Origin: Edaphobacillus lindanitolerans
Lineage (GTDB): Bacteria > Bacillota > Bacilli > Bacillales_A > Planococcaceae
Direction: 5' to 3'
DNA: 64,000 nucleotides
Assembly: GCF_900156305.1 (NCBI RefSeq)
Contig: NZ_FTPL01000001.1
Location: 868,001 to 932,000 of the forward strand
Shown in pieces: positions 45,139-54,655 of this stretch. Within the stretch, counting starts at the first letter, position 1. Every line of letters starts with the position of its first letter. Both the position numbers and the translations under genes were made by a program. The notes beneath the pieces were generated by a model. The model did not search any database and was not told the DNA's origin. It saw only the letters and a list, made by a program, of their open reading frames with translations.

Positions 45139-46548
45139 TCACTCTGCTGCTAGAACCGGCTGTATCCGGCCATTCACGCGTTGCAGCCCAAGTTCCTGCT
45201 CCAATGCATACGCCACCCTGTAAAGCGTCGCCTCGGTCCGATGCTTGCCGATCAGCTGCACACCGATCGGGAGCCCGCTGCCGGACAGGCCGGACGGGAT
45301 GGACAATGAAGGGTTTCCGGTATAATTCGTCGGCGAAGTGAGCCGCAACAGGGCACTCCGAACCGCTTCGGTTTCGTTGCCGATTTCGGCTTCGCGCTGC
45401 CCGATGCACGTCGGAAGCATCGGGATGGTCGGGGTCAGGAGAACATCGGCCTCGTCGAACACCCGGTTGTATTCGCGGATCAGCTCAGGTCTTCCGACTT
45501 GGGCATCGACGTACTCATAGCCTTTCACAGACAGGCTGGCGACGAGCCGTTCGTAGACTTCCTCGTCGACCTCCCCGCCATGGTTTTTCAGCGTTTCCTG
45601 GTGAACAGCGGCGGCTTCTGCCTGGATTGTGATGAACTGTGCAAGGGCTATCTTCGGAATCACCGGCATTTTGACTTTCCGGACGACGGCCCCCAGCCCT
45701 TCGTACAGTTCCAGGCAGTGTTCTGCGGCTGCCCGGACTTCCGGATCGATCCTGTCAAAGTACCAATCGGGAACCCCGATCACGATCCCCCGCACCCCTT
45801 TGCCGATTTCAGAAGCATAGTCCTCCTGGGAATCGGATTTCAGGGAATAAGGATCGTGCGGGTCATGTCCGGCCATGACGTTCAGCAGTACGGCATTGTC
45901 TTTCACGGTCAGGGTCATCGGTCCGATGTGGTCCAGTGTATAGGCAAGCGGGAAGGAACCGGTTTTTGAAACGAGTCCGAAAGTCGGTTTCATCCCGACA
46001 ATCCCGCAGGCTGCAGCCGGAATCCGGATCGAGCCGCCGGTGTCCGTCCCGATAGCAGCGACCACCATTCCCGCTCCGACCGCTGCACCGGATCCTCCGC
46101 TTGAGCCGCCTGTGATTTTATTCGGGTCGTACGGATTCCGGCTTGCGCCGAAGTAGGATCTGTCGCCGATCGGCCCATAGGCAAATTCGTGCGTGTTCGT
46201 CTTTCCGATCAGGACGGCACCGGCTTCTTTCAGCTTTCGGACCACTTCCGCATCTGCATCCGGGACGTTGTCCGCATACACTTTGGACCCCATCGTTGTC
46301 CGGATCCCCTTAGTATCGATCAGGTCTTTTACGGCAACAGGGATACCATGAAGAGGACCTCTGAATTTGCCGGCAGCAGCCTCCCTGTCCAACACAGCTG
46401 CCGTTTCCAGTGCTTCCCCTGCTGCAATCGTGATGAATGCATTCGTTGCCGGATTTTCTTCCGCGATTCGCTTCAGGCTCTCTTGCACAAGTTCGAGTGA
46501 GGAAATCTTTCCGGCTTTCATTTTTCGATTCAAATCAGTGAATGTCAT
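45139..46548 (-). CDS. Amidase-signature-family amidase
   Basis: The 469-aa protein carries the Ser-cisSer-Lys triad of the family: IPVAVKDLIDTKGI (Lys), KITGGSSGGSGAAVGAGM (cis-Ser) and GTDTGGSIRIPAAACGIVGMKPTFG (nucleophile Ser). C-terminal region YTGNPSLSIPSGLSGSGLPIGVQLIGKH is typical. It is not GatA of a GatCAB set, since gatC and gatB are absent. It starts immediately after the TAA of the MFS gene (stop and start adjacent). In this operon it likely hydrolyses an amide related to the nitrilase substrate. Confidence 0.9.
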   Translation of the reverse strand: MTFTDLNRKMKAGKISSLELVQESLKRIAEENPATNAFITIAAGEALETAAVLDREAAAGKFRGPLHGIPVAVKDLIDTKGIRTTMGSKVYADNVPDADAEVVRKLKEAGAVLIGKTNTHEFAYGPIGDRSYFGASRNPYDPNKITGGSSGGSGAAVGAGMVVAAIGTDTGGSIRIPAAACGIVGMKPTFGLVSKTGSFPLAYTLDHIGPMTLTVKDNAVLLNVMAGHDPHDPYSLKSDSQEDYASEIGKGVRGIVIGVPDWYFDRIDPEVRAAAEHCLELYEGLGAVVRKVKMPVIPKIALAQFITIQAEAAAVHQETLKNHGGEVDEEVYERLVASLSVKGYEYVDAQVGRPELIREYNRVFDEADVLLTPTIPMLPTCIGQREAEIGNETEAVRSALLRLTSPTNYTGNPSLSIPSGLSGSGLPIGVQLIGKHRTEATLYRVAYALEQELGLQRVNGRIQPVLAAE

Positions 46549-47871
46549 TTACGCCATCGCCTTTTTAAGTTTTCCATCTTTCTGCCGCTGTCCCGGCTTT
46601 ACGAAGATCATGCAGAGCATTCCGATTGCCGCAGCCACTGCCGCTGCCGTGAACATGGCGGAATAGCCATAGCTCACTACGAGGAAGCCGGTGAGGATCG
46701 GTGCGATAATCGTAGCCGTGTTCGTGATAAAGTGCGTGATGCCGCCATAAGTCCCGGCACGGCTCGGTTCCGTATCAATGACGACCGACCAGTAGACGGA
46801 GTTCGGCAGTGAGTTGAAGGCATTCCCGATGCACATCAGAATCATGACACCCATAATGGAATCGGCGGTCGGGATAAGCATGAAGCAGATTGCCGTGAGC
46901 GCCAGAGACACAACGGCCAGTCCTGAGCGGGCAATCCGGAGACTGCCTGTTTTCATCCGCAGGTAATCGGAAATCTTCCCGCCCAAGAGGACGGTGAAGC
47001 ACGCGCCGATCCATGGGATCATTCCGAGGTACCAAAGGGACGACAGCTGGAACCCGAACTGATCCTGGAGATATTTCGGCGTCCAGGTCAGGAGCAGGAA
47101 GTTGATATACTGGAATGCAAAATAGCCGAATGCATTAAATACGAGCGTCGGGTTTTTGAAGAAGTGATACCACTTGATCGAATGATCATCAGGATTGACG
47201 ACTTTCTCATTGGGCAGCAGATCTTTGACGGAACGGATTTTTTCAAGTTCTTCCTTCGAAACCTTCGGGTTGTCCTCCGGCAGATCCGTAAACATTCTCG
47301 CCCAGAAGAACACCCAGATGATCCCCAGCGATCCAAGGATGAGAAACATGATTTTCCAGCTTGTAAAAGATAGCAGCAGCACTGCTGCGGGAGCAGTCAG
47401 CATGGCGCCGAGCGGCGTTCCGAGAAGGCCCATGGATACGGCAAATCCCCGCTCTTTCGGAGTCGCCCAGTTGGCATTCGTCTTGTTGATCGTGGAGAAG
47501 GTCGGACCTTCCGCGAAGCCGAACAGGATCCGGATCACGGCGAATCCGGTGAGTGCCGACCCTCCGAACAGAGCAAGCCCGATGTCACCGGCAAATGCGG
47601 TCGCGATGACAAAGACGGACCAGCCGATCCCGACCAGGATCCATACGAATTTCGGTCCTTTCTTGTCTGCCATGAAGCCCCCGAACAAAGATCCGAACAA
47701 GTAACCGAACCCGAAGTACCCCAACACGGCTCCCCATGAAATCGGGTCGAACCCATACTCCTTGATGATGTCCGCCTGGGCGTATGAGATGGCCCCGCGG
47801 TCGATATAGTTGATGATGACCATGATGACCATCATGAACATGATCTGATATCGATAATTCTTCTTGAACAT
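46549..47871 (-). CDS. MFS transporter, anion:cation symporter (ACS) family
   Basis: The 440-aa protein has 12 membrane segments. INYIDRGAISYAQADIIKEYGFDP in segment 1 and GYFGFGYLFGSLFGGFMADKKGPKFV (A-motif loop) are ACS-type features, as in transporters of glucarate, phthalate or other organic anions. First gene of the MFS-amidase-nitrilase operon, 256 bp after the regulator gene, with a near-cre element just upstream. Probably imports the operon's carboxylate, amide or nitrile substrate. Confidence 0.87.
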   Translation of the reverse strand: MFKKNYRYQIMFMMVIMVIINYIDRGAISYAQADIIKEYGFDPISWGAVLGYFGFGYLFGSLFGGFMADKKGPKFVWILVGIGWSVFVIATAFAGDIGLALFGGSALTGFAVIRILFGFAEGPTFSTINKTNANWATPKERGFAVSMGLLGTPLGAMLTAPAAVLLLSFTSWKIMFLILGSLGIIWVFFWARMFTDLPEDNPKVSKEELEKIRSVKDLLPNEKVVNPDDHSIKWYHFFKNPTLVFNAFGYFAFQYINFLLLTWTPKYLQDQFGFQLSSLWYLGMIPWIGACFTVLLGGKISDYLRMKTGSLRIARSGLAVVSLALTAICFMLIPTADSIMGVMILMCIGNAFNSLPNSVYWSVVIDTEPSRAGTYGGITHFITNTATIIAPILTGFLVVSYGYSAMFTAAAVAAAIGMLCMIFVKPGQRQKDGKLKKAMA

Positions 47872-47895
47872 TGCAATCCCCCTATTCTGTTCTCA

Positions 47896-47909
47896 AGCAA
47901 ACGCTTCCA
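47896..47909. promoter_or_regulatory. Near-consensus cre element of the MFS/amidase/nitrilase operon
   Basis: On the minus strand TGGAAGCGTTTGCT matches TGNAANCGNWNNCA except the last base. It is 25-38 bp before the start codon and downstream of a possible extended -10 (TGATATAAA), a position where CcpA blocks elongation. Confidence 0.55.
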
Positions 47910-48043
47910 TAAATCAGAGATACACCTTCGTACTTTGCCGGCTTCCTCATTTATATCACCGGAATAATTCGCGGACAATTCAATCTCCGGCACTTTTCTA
48001 TGTAATTTTGCAAGATCTCCTCAGCTTTCACTCTCCGCAAACC

Positions 48044-48078
48044 AAAAGGCCGCCCTGCTAGTTCAGCATGGACGGCCG
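48044..48078 (-). terminator. Terminator of the second PAS-AAA+ regulator gene
   Basis: GGCCGTCC...GGGCGGCC with an inner TGCT/AGCA pairing is followed by TTTT on the minus strand, 50 nt after the stop codon. Confidence 0.75.
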
Positions 48079-48127
48079 TTGATTTCAGGACTTATGCAGA
48101 AATGCATAGCCTGTTTGCCTTTTTGCA

Positions 48128-49792
48128 TTATTCGTCTTCAATCAGGTACCGTTTCATCTTTCTGCTTACGGTCGATTGGTCAATATGGAGAGCCTGGGCA
48201 ATTTGGGTGGTCGAAGAGAATTTTCTGCCGGCCATCTCCAGAAGCTGCCGTTCGACCATGGAAACTGCCTGTTTAAGCGGCATGAGCTTATGTACCTGAA
48301 CCGCCTCGGCTTCCTGTCCACTCAATGCAAGTGAATGCGGCAGCGCGTCAGGCGTGATCCACTGCCCCTCGGACGTGACATAAACGCGCTCGATAATATT
48401 TCTCAGCTCCTGGACGTTGCCCGGCCAGTCATAAGCCTCCAGCCTTTTGAGCACGGCCGGCTGAATTTTCCGGTCTTCTTTATAGAGGTCATTCAGCCCT
48501 CTCAAGACATGGAGGACGAGCGGCACAATATCTTCCCGTCTTGCCCGGAGAGGGGGCACTTCTATCGGAACGATGTTCAGGAAGTAATAAAAATCTTCCC
48601 TGAACCGGCCATCCTCAAGCCGGTTCTTCAAATCTTCGTTCGCCGTTGCGATAATCCGGACATCCGCCTTCTGATCCTCAGAGCTGCCGCGCTGAAGAAT
48701 GCGGACGAGCTTCGCCTGTGTGGACATCGGCATCCTGTCCACTTGTTCCAGAAACAAGGTGCCCGAATTCGACATGTCGATCAGTCCGAGCTGCCCGTCC
48801 GCCCCGAGCAATTCCTGCTCCAGCATTTCAGCCGACACCGTCTCACAATTGGCGACGAGGAACGGGCTGCTGCTCCGGTTGCTCCATTTGTGGATCAGCA
48901 TCGCGATCTCTTCTTTGCCGACACCCGACTCTCCGAGCAGCAGAATCGGCGAATCCACTTTCGCCACTCGCTTGGCGAACTGGACCACCCGGCGCATTTC
49001 GGAACTCCTCGCGATGAACCGGCGCTCCAGCGCTTCATTTTCGCGCAGCTGCTCAATCTCTTGTCGGTACCCCTCCATCATCTGTTTCTGCAGGTCGATT
49101 TCCGCCTTGAGCTCCTTCAGTTCAGTTACATCCCGGGACGCATTCACCACCCGGATGATATTGCCGGAAGCGTCTTTGATCGGGGTACCGACCACCAGCA
49201 AACGGCGTCCCGTTTTGGTCGTCTGCACGAGCGAAACCTTTTCTCCCCGCTCCAGCACTTCACGCGTGATGGACGGTTTATACACCCCTTCCGCCTCAAG
49301 CTGATACACCGTCTTGCCGACCAGTTCGCTCTCCTTATACCCCCATAGCCGTTCACACGCGGAGCTCACCCGCAAGGTCTTCCCATTGCCGTCGGACACA
49401 TAGATCACGTCATACGAGTGGTCAAAGATGGCTTTGACATCCAGCATCAGATTCCGGTAGGCATCGACCCCATTCAGAAGCTGTTCGAGTTCCCCTTCCG
49501 TCAATAAAAACAGAAGCTCGTCCCCGCCATTTTCGATCATTTTCCCGATGAGCGTCTCCCCATTGAACGTCCCCTTGACGACGCTGGCTGAATCAGAGGC
49601 CGAAACGATCTCCAACCGGCTTTTGATATTCAGATCCTCCGGGATGCCCAGCCTGTCGAACAGCTCTCCCGCATGGGCATTGCTTACTTTTGCCTTGCCC
49701 TGGCCATCCAGGATCACCAGTCCGACAGGGGCGGAACCGAACAGGGATCCTACCGGAAAACCGGGGGCATCTTCATGATCCGGATATTTCAC
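48128..49792 (-). CDS. PAS-AAA+-HTH regulator of the sigma-54-activator superfamily, lacking GAFTGA
   Basis: The protein (554 aa from GTG 49792, which follows an AAGGAA site; ATGs at 49810 and 49828 lack one) has two PAS-like regions (about 10-90 and 115-225), a coiled coil (230-255), AAA+ (about 265-495; Walker A GESGVGKE at 287-294) and a C-terminal Fis-type HTH (525-548; QIAQALHIDQSTVSRKM). GAFTGA is missing (ELLGADGQLGLIDMSN). Walker B reads LFLEQVDRM, so the Asp is Glu (349) and the catalytic Glu is Gln (350). One arginine-finger position is lost (FREDFYYFL). ATP binding without hydrolysis is likely. It precedes and probably controls the MFS-amidase-nitrilase operon through a bound ligand. 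Confidence 0.87.
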   Translation of the reverse strand: MKYPDHEDAPGFPVGSLFGSAPVGLVILDGQGKAKVSNAHAGELFDRLGIPEDLNIKSRLEIVSASDSASVVKGTFNGETLIGKMIENGGDELLFLLTEGELEQLLNGVDAYRNLMLDVKAIFDHSYDVIYVSDGNGKTLRVSSACERLWGYKESELVGKTVYQLEAEGVYKPSITREVLERGEKVSLVQTTKTGRRLLVVGTPIKDASGNIIRVVNASRDVTELKELKAEIDLQKQMMEGYRQEIEQLRENEALERRFIARSSEMRRVVQFAKRVAKVDSPILLLGESGVGKEEIAMLIHKWSNRSSSPFLVANCETVSAEMLEQELLGADGQLGLIDMSNSGTLFLEQVDRMPMSTQAKLVRILQRGSSEDQKADVRIIATANEDLKNRLEDGRFREDFYYFLNIVPIEVPPLRARREDIVPLVLHVLRGLNDLYKEDRKIQPAVLKRLEAYDWPGNVQELRNIIERVYVTSEGQWITPDALPHSLALSGQEAEAVQVHKLMPLKQAVSMVERQLLEMAGRKFSSTTQIAQALHIDQSTVSRKMKRYLIEDE

Positions 49793-50013
49793 AACGCTCA
49801 CTTCCTTCATGCTCCATTGACTTATCATAACAAAATTAATATTTCTGCAAAAGACGGCGGACGACCAGTCACTACAAAAAGCGATATTCCATTCGACAGT
49901 ATCCGATATATTTCTAAAAATTCATTGACTTCATGCCGATAGGCCAGTAGAATCAGACCGTTGATAATTTTATGCTTATCAGAATTCTTATGATTGGGAA
50001 AGAAGGATTGCGG

Positions 50014-51186
50014 ATGTCGGAAATTATTCATTCACCACTCGTTGCCACTGTACTGATTTTTGCGCTGATTGCTTTAGGAGAGTGGCTTTCGATCATATCG
50101 CGCGCTCGGATTCCGATGTTGCTGACGGCCATGTTCAGCTTCATGGTCCTTTCCTGGACAGGCATTTTCCCATCGGATCTGCTGGAAAGTTCTCAGTTCG
50201 CCGTTCTTGGATCCATTCTGATCGGACCGGCGATTGTCCATATGGGCACGCTCATCCCGATGAAAGTACTGCGGGAACAATACCGGGCAGTCATCATCTC
50301 CCTGTCGGGCATTGTGATTGCAGCCGCCCTGGTTTTCGCCGTCATTCCATTCGTCTTTAATTTTGAGACAGCGGTGGCAGGGATGGGGCCGATCAGCGGC
50401 GGGATTGTCGCGATGATCATCACGACCGAGAAACTGCAGGAACTCGACCTCGGGACCATCGTGTTGATTCCTGCCTTGATCGTGGCATTCCAGGGGCTGA
50501 TCGGAATGCCGCTGGCGCTCAACCTCATGCGCACATACGCCAAGCGCATGCTGGGCCAGATCGACGATGGTTCATTCAAGCCGATGAACGGCACTTCTTC
50601 GGCCGGCCAGGATGAGCCAGGCAAGCTCGGCCCGGTCCGTTCAAGCATGACGATCCGGCTGTTCTTCGTCTTCCTTGTCGGCGCGGCCGGTGTCGTGCTC
50701 GGCAGCGTCACGCCGATCCACTACAGCCTCTGGTGTCTGGCATTCGGAATCATCGGCTCAAAAATCGGGTTCCTCGAGCACGAGTCCCTCGTGAAGGCAA
50801 ACTCGTTCACCATCACGATGCTCGGCATTATATTCGTCGTAATCGGCTCGATGGCCGGCGTGTCGCCGCATGAAGTTCTGGAACAGCTCCCGGCAGTCGC
50901 AGTCATCATCGTACTCGGGACTGCCGGCATCGCGCTTGGCGGGTATGTCGGTTCCAAGCTTGTCAAATGGGATCCGTTCAAAGGGATGCCGGTCGCCCTG
51001 ACCGCCCTGTTCGGATTCCCGGCGGACTACATCATGTGCGAAGAAGTGGCACGCAGTACGGCACGATCAAAAGAAGAAGAGAAAATGATTTTCAACGAAC
51101 TGCTGACGCCGATGCTCATCGGCGGATTCACGACCGTGACAATCGCTTCGGTCGTGGTGGCCGGCATACTCGTTTCATTCTTATAA
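50014..51186 (+). CDS. Predicted multi-pass membrane permease of unknown family
   Basis: The protein (390 aa from ATG 50014, AAGGA upstream; the frame opens at 49972) has about 11 hydrophobic segments with two gapped halves. GMGPISGGIVAMIITTEKLQELDLGTIVLIPALIVAFQGLIGMPLALNLMR is striking, with a G-rich break in the middle of a segment. GVALTALFGFPADYIMCEEV-like residues (ALTALFGFPADYIMCEEVARS) occur near the C terminus, a possible mirror motif. I do not recognise the family. It is 14 nt before the amidohydrolase gene, so it presumably imports that enzyme's substrate. Confidence 0.75.
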   Translation: MSEIIHSPLVATVLIFALIALGEWLSIISRARIPMLLTAMFSFMVLSWTGIFPSDLLESSQFAVLGSILIGPAIVHMGTLIPMKVLREQYRAVIISLSGIVIAAALVFAVIPFVFNFETAVAGMGPISGGIVAMIITTEKLQELDLGTIVLIPALIVAFQGLIGMPLALNLMRTYAKRMLGQIDDGSFKPMNGTSSAGQDEPGKLGPVRSSMTIRLFFVFLVGAAGVVLGSVTPIHYSLWCLAFGIIGSKIGFLEHESLVKANSFTITMLGIIFVVIGSMAGVSPHEVLEQLPAVAVIIVLGTAGIALGGYVGSKLVKWDPFKGMPVALTALFGFPADYIMCEEVARSTARSKEEEKMIFNELLTPMLIGGFTTVTIASVVVAGILVSFL

Positions 51187-51200
51187 TTGGAGGCATTCAA

Positions 51201-52433
51201 ATGACTACAACCATCATTGAGAACGGACTCATCATCGACGGAACAGGATCGGAACCCCGGCAAGGCATCGTCGTCACGGACGGCGACCGGATCGTGTATG
51301 TGGGAGACGCTGAAGGCTATCAGAAAACCGGTGATGAACGAATCATCGACGCGGAGGGCAATGCGGTCCTTCCGGGTTTCATCGATACTCATGTCCATAT
51401 GATGTTCGAATACACCCCGATGGAAAAACGGCTCACCACGCCGTTCAGCTACATGTACTATCAGGCCATGAAGTACATGAAAGAGACGCTTGATGCGGGT
51501 GTCACATCCGTGCGGGATGCACTCGGCACGGACCTCGGTGTCAAACGCGCAATCGAGGACGGACTGATCACAGGACCGCGCATCCAGCTCAGCATCAATG
51601 CGCTGACGATCACAGGCGGACACGGCGACGGCATGCAGATCAATGGCGATGTGCTCGACATCTCCCCTTCCGGCTACCGCGGCATGCCGACCGGGATTGC
51701 AGACGGTGTGGACGAAGTGCGCAAAAAAACTCGCGAAATGCTGCGTGCGGGTGCGGAAGTGATCAAAGTCCACGCAACCGGCGGCGTTCTCAGCCCGACC
51801 GATCACCCGGAGTTCACGCAGTATTCATTCGAAGAACTCTCGGCGATCGTCGAAGAAGCACGCTTCCGCAAAGGCGTCAAAGTCATGGCACATGCCCAGG
51901 GCGCAGAAGGCATCAAGAACGCTGTCCGTGCAGGGATCCATTCGATCGAGCACGGCATTTACCTCGATGACGAAGCCATTGAATTAATGAAGGAACATGG
52001 CACGTATCTCGTGCCGACACTCCTCGCTCCGGTCGCGGTCCTTGAAACGGCGGAAGAAGTCGGCATGCCGCAATCCGCAGTGGATAAATCGCTGGAAGTC
52101 ATCGAAGCCCATAAAGAAAGCTTCACGAAGGCATACAAAGCAGGCGTGAAAATCGCAATGGGCACCGACGCCGGTGTCTTCAAGCATGGGACAAACCTCC
52201 GTGAACTCGGCCTCATGGTCGAGGGCGGCATGCCCCCGATGGACGCCATCGTCGCAACGACAAAAGTCGCGGCGGAATGCATGGGCTGGGAAGACAAGGT
52301 GGGAACGCTGGAAGAAGGAAAGTTCGCGGATGTGGTCATCGTGAAAGGGAACCCGCTGGAGGACATTTATTCGTTGGCGGACCATGACAACATCTTGAAG
52401 GTCATGAAGGGCGGAGACCTGGTAAAGCAGTAA
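51201..52433 (+). CDS. Metal-dependent amidohydrolase (imidazolonepropionase / prolidase-like)
   Basis: The 410-aa protein (ATG 51201, GGAGG upstream) has the amidohydrolase TIM barrel with all metal ligands visible: DTHVHMMFEY (HxH), carboxylated-Lys candidate in VIKVHATGG, MAHAQG and SIEHGIYL (two His) and GTDAGVFKHG (Asp). The N- and C-terminal strands form the beta-sandwich (IIENGLIIDGTG, GKFADVVIVKGNPLEDI). Relatives cleave Xaa-Pro or Xaa-Arg/Lys dipeptides or cyclic amides. It is in a two-gene operon with the membrane permease and ends at the terminator at 52451-52486. Confidence 0.87.
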   Translation: MTTTIIENGLIIDGTGSEPRQGIVVTDGDRIVYVGDAEGYQKTGDERIIDAEGNAVLPGFIDTHVHMMFEYTPMEKRLTTPFSYMYYQAMKYMKETLDAGVTSVRDALGTDLGVKRAIEDGLITGPRIQLSINALTITGGHGDGMQINGDVLDISPSGYRGMPTGIADGVDEVRKKTREMLRAGAEVIKVHATGGVLSPTDHPEFTQYSFEELSAIVEEARFRKGVKVMAHAQGAEGIKNAVRAGIHSIEHGIYLDDEAIELMKEHGTYLVPTLLAPVAVLETAEEVGMPQSAVDKSLEVIEAHKESFTKAYKAGVKIAMGTDAGVFKHGTNLRELGLMVEGGMPPMDAIVATTKVAAECMGWEDKVGTLEEGKFADVVIVKGNPLEDIYSLADHDNILKVMKGGDLVKQ

Positions 52434-52450
52434 GCAGCCATCAGGAGTAG

Positions 52451-52486
52451 AAAAAACGCGAATCTCAACAGAGATTCGCGTTTTTT
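52451..52486. terminator. Bidirectional terminator between convergent operons
   Basis: AAAAACGCGAATCTC and GAGATTCGCGTTTTT arms with an AACA loop carry an A run on one side and a T run on the other, so the hairpin works both ways. It serves the amidohydrolase gene (+) and the Opp/racemase operon (-). Confidence 0.9.
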
Positions 52487-52515
52487 ATCCTGCTTTCCAA
52501 TTGAGCGAATCTAGA

Positions 52516-53640
52516 TCAGGCCCGGACCGGTTCCGGTCTGAATTCCTTCACTTCGAGTGTGTACCGATCCAGCAGTTCTTCAACCGGTTCATAACCGATT
52601 CCAGGCTTGTCCGGGACATGGATCACGCCGTCCTCGACGGTGACTTCCGGACTGATAATATCTTCCGACCAGTACCTGGACGACGCTGCGGTATCACCCG
52701 GCAGCTTAAAGTTGGATAATGTCGTAAGGGCAATATTATGCGCACGGCCGATACCCGACTCCAGCATCCCGCCGCACCATACCGGAATGCCGTGCCCCTC
52801 ACAATAGTCATGGATTTTCTTCGCTTCCGTCAGGCCGCCGACCCTTCCAATCTTGATATTGATGATTTCGCAGCTGCCCAGTGAAACTGCTTTTTTAACG
52901 TCATCAAGCGAGTGGATGCTTTCATCCAGACATACGGGGGTCTTAATTTCTTTTTGCAGCGAAGCATGGTCAATAATGTCATCGTGTGCAAGAGGCTGCT
53001 CGATCATCGTCAGGTTCAGGTTATCCAGCTGTTTCAGTGTCTCGATGTCGTCCAATGTATAGGCCGAGTTACCGTCCGCCATCATGGCGATCTCCGGATA
53101 TGTCTCTCTGACTGCTCTCAGCACTTCAACATCGGTACCCGGTTTGATTTTTATTTTGATCCGCTTATACCCTTCATCAACATATTTTCCGACTGTCTGG
53201 ATTAGCTTTTCTGTGGACTCCTGGATCCCGATGCTGATGCCGACGTCAATTTCCTTCTTGTCTCCGCCGAGCGCTTCAGCCAATGTGACCTTGTTCTTTT
53301 TCGCGTATAAGTCCCATATTGCGCCTTCCACAGAAGACTTCGCCATGTTGTTGCGGCGGTAAGGGGCAAAAAGTTCGCTTACTTCGTCAGGGTGATGAAT
53401 CTCTCCCTTTTCAAAAATCGCCGGGATCAAAAAGTCTTCTGCAATATGCCAAGCAGTTTTTACAGTTTCTTCACTATAGAGCGGACGGGAATTGACCACA
53501 CATTCCCCGTAGCCTACGTCATCGCCGCTGTATGCTTCCACGATGAAGAACTCCCGATCTTGCTGAGTACCGAAGCTGGTCTGGAACGGCTCTTTAAGTT
53601 GAAGCATCATTCTTCTCAGCTTGAATTTATCGATTTTCAA
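52516..53640 (-). CDS. Enolase-superfamily N-acylamino-acid racemase / OSBS-like enzyme (second copy)
   Basis: The 374-aa protein starts at TTG 53640 with GGGGAG 7 nt upstream. The complete active site is present: K162-x-K164 (IKIKIKPG), D189 (MADGNS), E214 (MIEQP), D239 (CLDES), K263 ([10 protein letters not shown]), with [16 protein letters not shown]189, E214, D239 and K263 have the numbers of the characterised N-acylamino-acid racemase. It is the last gene of the Opp operon, 16 nt after oppF, and so works on something the peptide transporter brings in, perhaps epimerising dipeptides or N-acyl-amino acids. Paralogue of 29474-30619. Confidence 0.88.
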   Translation of the reverse strand: MKIDKFKLRRMMLQLKEPFQTSFGTQQDREFFIVEAYSGDDVGYGECVVNSRPLYSEETVKTAWHIAEDFLIPAIFEKGEIHHPDEVSELFAPYRRNNMAKSSVEGAIWDLYAKKNKVTLAEALGGDKKEIDVGISIGIQESTEKLIQTVGKYVDEGYKRIKIKIKPGTDVEVLRAVRETYPEIAMMADGNSAYTLDDIETLKQLDNLNLTMIEQPLAHDDIIDHASLQKEIKTPVCLDESIHSLDDVKKAVSLGSCEIINIKIGRVGGLTEAKKIHDYCEGHGIPVWCGGMLESGIGRAHNIALTTLSNFKLPGDTAASSRYWSEDIISPEVTVEDGVIHVPDKPGIGYEPVEELLDRYTLEVKEFRPEPVRA

Positions 53641-53656
53641 TTCGCTTCTCCCCTTT

Positions 53657-54655
53657 TCAATATAGATGGCAGGCCACTTCATGCCCTGTCGAATGCTGCT
53701 GCATCACCGGCGTCACTGTTTTGCATTGCTCCATGGCGAACGGACATCTCGTATGGAACACACAGCCTTTTGGCGGGTCGATCGGAGAAGGCACGTCTCC
53801 CTTGATGATGATCCGCTCTCTCCTTTGCTTTCTGTCGGGGATCGGTATGGCCGACAGCAATGCTTGGGTATACGGATGGAGCGGATTGGCGAACAGATCA
53901 TCCGTCGGGGCCTTCTCAACCATATGGCCTAAGTACATGACCCCGATCTCATCGGCGATGTGGCGGACCACACTTAAATCGTGGGAGATGAACAGGTATG
54001 ATAATTTGAACTCATCCTGTATTTCTTCCAGCAGGTTCAGCACTTGGGACTGAATGGAAACATCCAGTGCCGATACAGGTTCGTCCAGGACAATAACGGA
54101 AGGATCCACGGCAAGTGCCCGTGCGATTCCGATCCGTTGCCGCTGGCCGCCGGAAAATTCATGGGGGAACCGGAAATACTGATCTTCCCTTATGCCGGTC
54201 CGCCTCAACAAGTCCATCGCCCGTTCCATGCGTTCCGATTTCGTCCCGATCTTATGGATCTCCATCGGCTCCTCAATCAGTTCCCCAATCCGCTTTTTAG
54301 GATTCAGGGATGAATGGGGATCCTGGAAGACCATCTGCATCTCACGACGATATTTCTGGAACTGTTTCTGTTTTAGCTTGAGAACATCTTCACCCTTGTA
54401 AATGACGGAACCATCCGAAGGCTCGATCAGGCGCAAAATGGACCTTCCGGTTGTACTCTTCCCGCAACCGGACTCACCCACCAGTCCAAGTGTCCGGGAT
54501 TCAAACAAGTCAAAGCTGACACTTTCCACTGCCTTGACATGGCCGCTGACCCGGCCAAACGGAGAGGCGATCGGGAAGTATTTCTTTAAGTTCCGTACCT
54601 GTAAAACGGAATTGTCTCTTTGCAAAGATTCCTTATCATGTTGCTTCAATAGCAT
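53657..54655 (-). CDS. oppF: Oligopeptide ABC transporter ATP-binding protein OppF
   Basis: The 332-aa ATPase has Walker [16 protein letters not shown], the signature [15 protein letters not shown], Walker [13 protein letters not shown], the H-loop [12 protein letters not shown], and the Opp/Dpp C-terminal extension with [14 protein letters not shown] (iron-sulfur-like cysteine cluster). Its start overlaps the oppD stop by 20 nt with GGAGG upstream. Full length. Confidence 0.93.
   Translation of the reverse strand: MLLKQHDKESLQRDNSVLQVRNLKKYFPIASPFGRVSGHVKAVESVSFDLFESRTLGLVGESGCGKSTTGRSILRLIEPSDGSVIYKGEDVLKLKQKQFQKYRREMQMVFQDPHSSLNPKKRIGELIEEPMEIHKIGTKSERMERAMDLLRRTGIREDQYFRFPHEFSGGQRQRIGIARALAVDPSVIVLDEPVSALDVSIQSQVLNLLEEIQDEFKLSYLFISHDLSVVRHIADEIGVMYLGHMVEKAPTDDLFANPLHPYTQALLSAIPIPDRKQRRERIIIKGDVPSPIDPPKGCVFHTRCPFAMEQCKTVTPVMQQHSTGHEVACHLY

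Noticed and set aside
45139-46548. GatA subunit of tRNA amidotransferase
   Set aside because: gatC and gatB are absent and the gene lies in a transporter/nitrilase operon.
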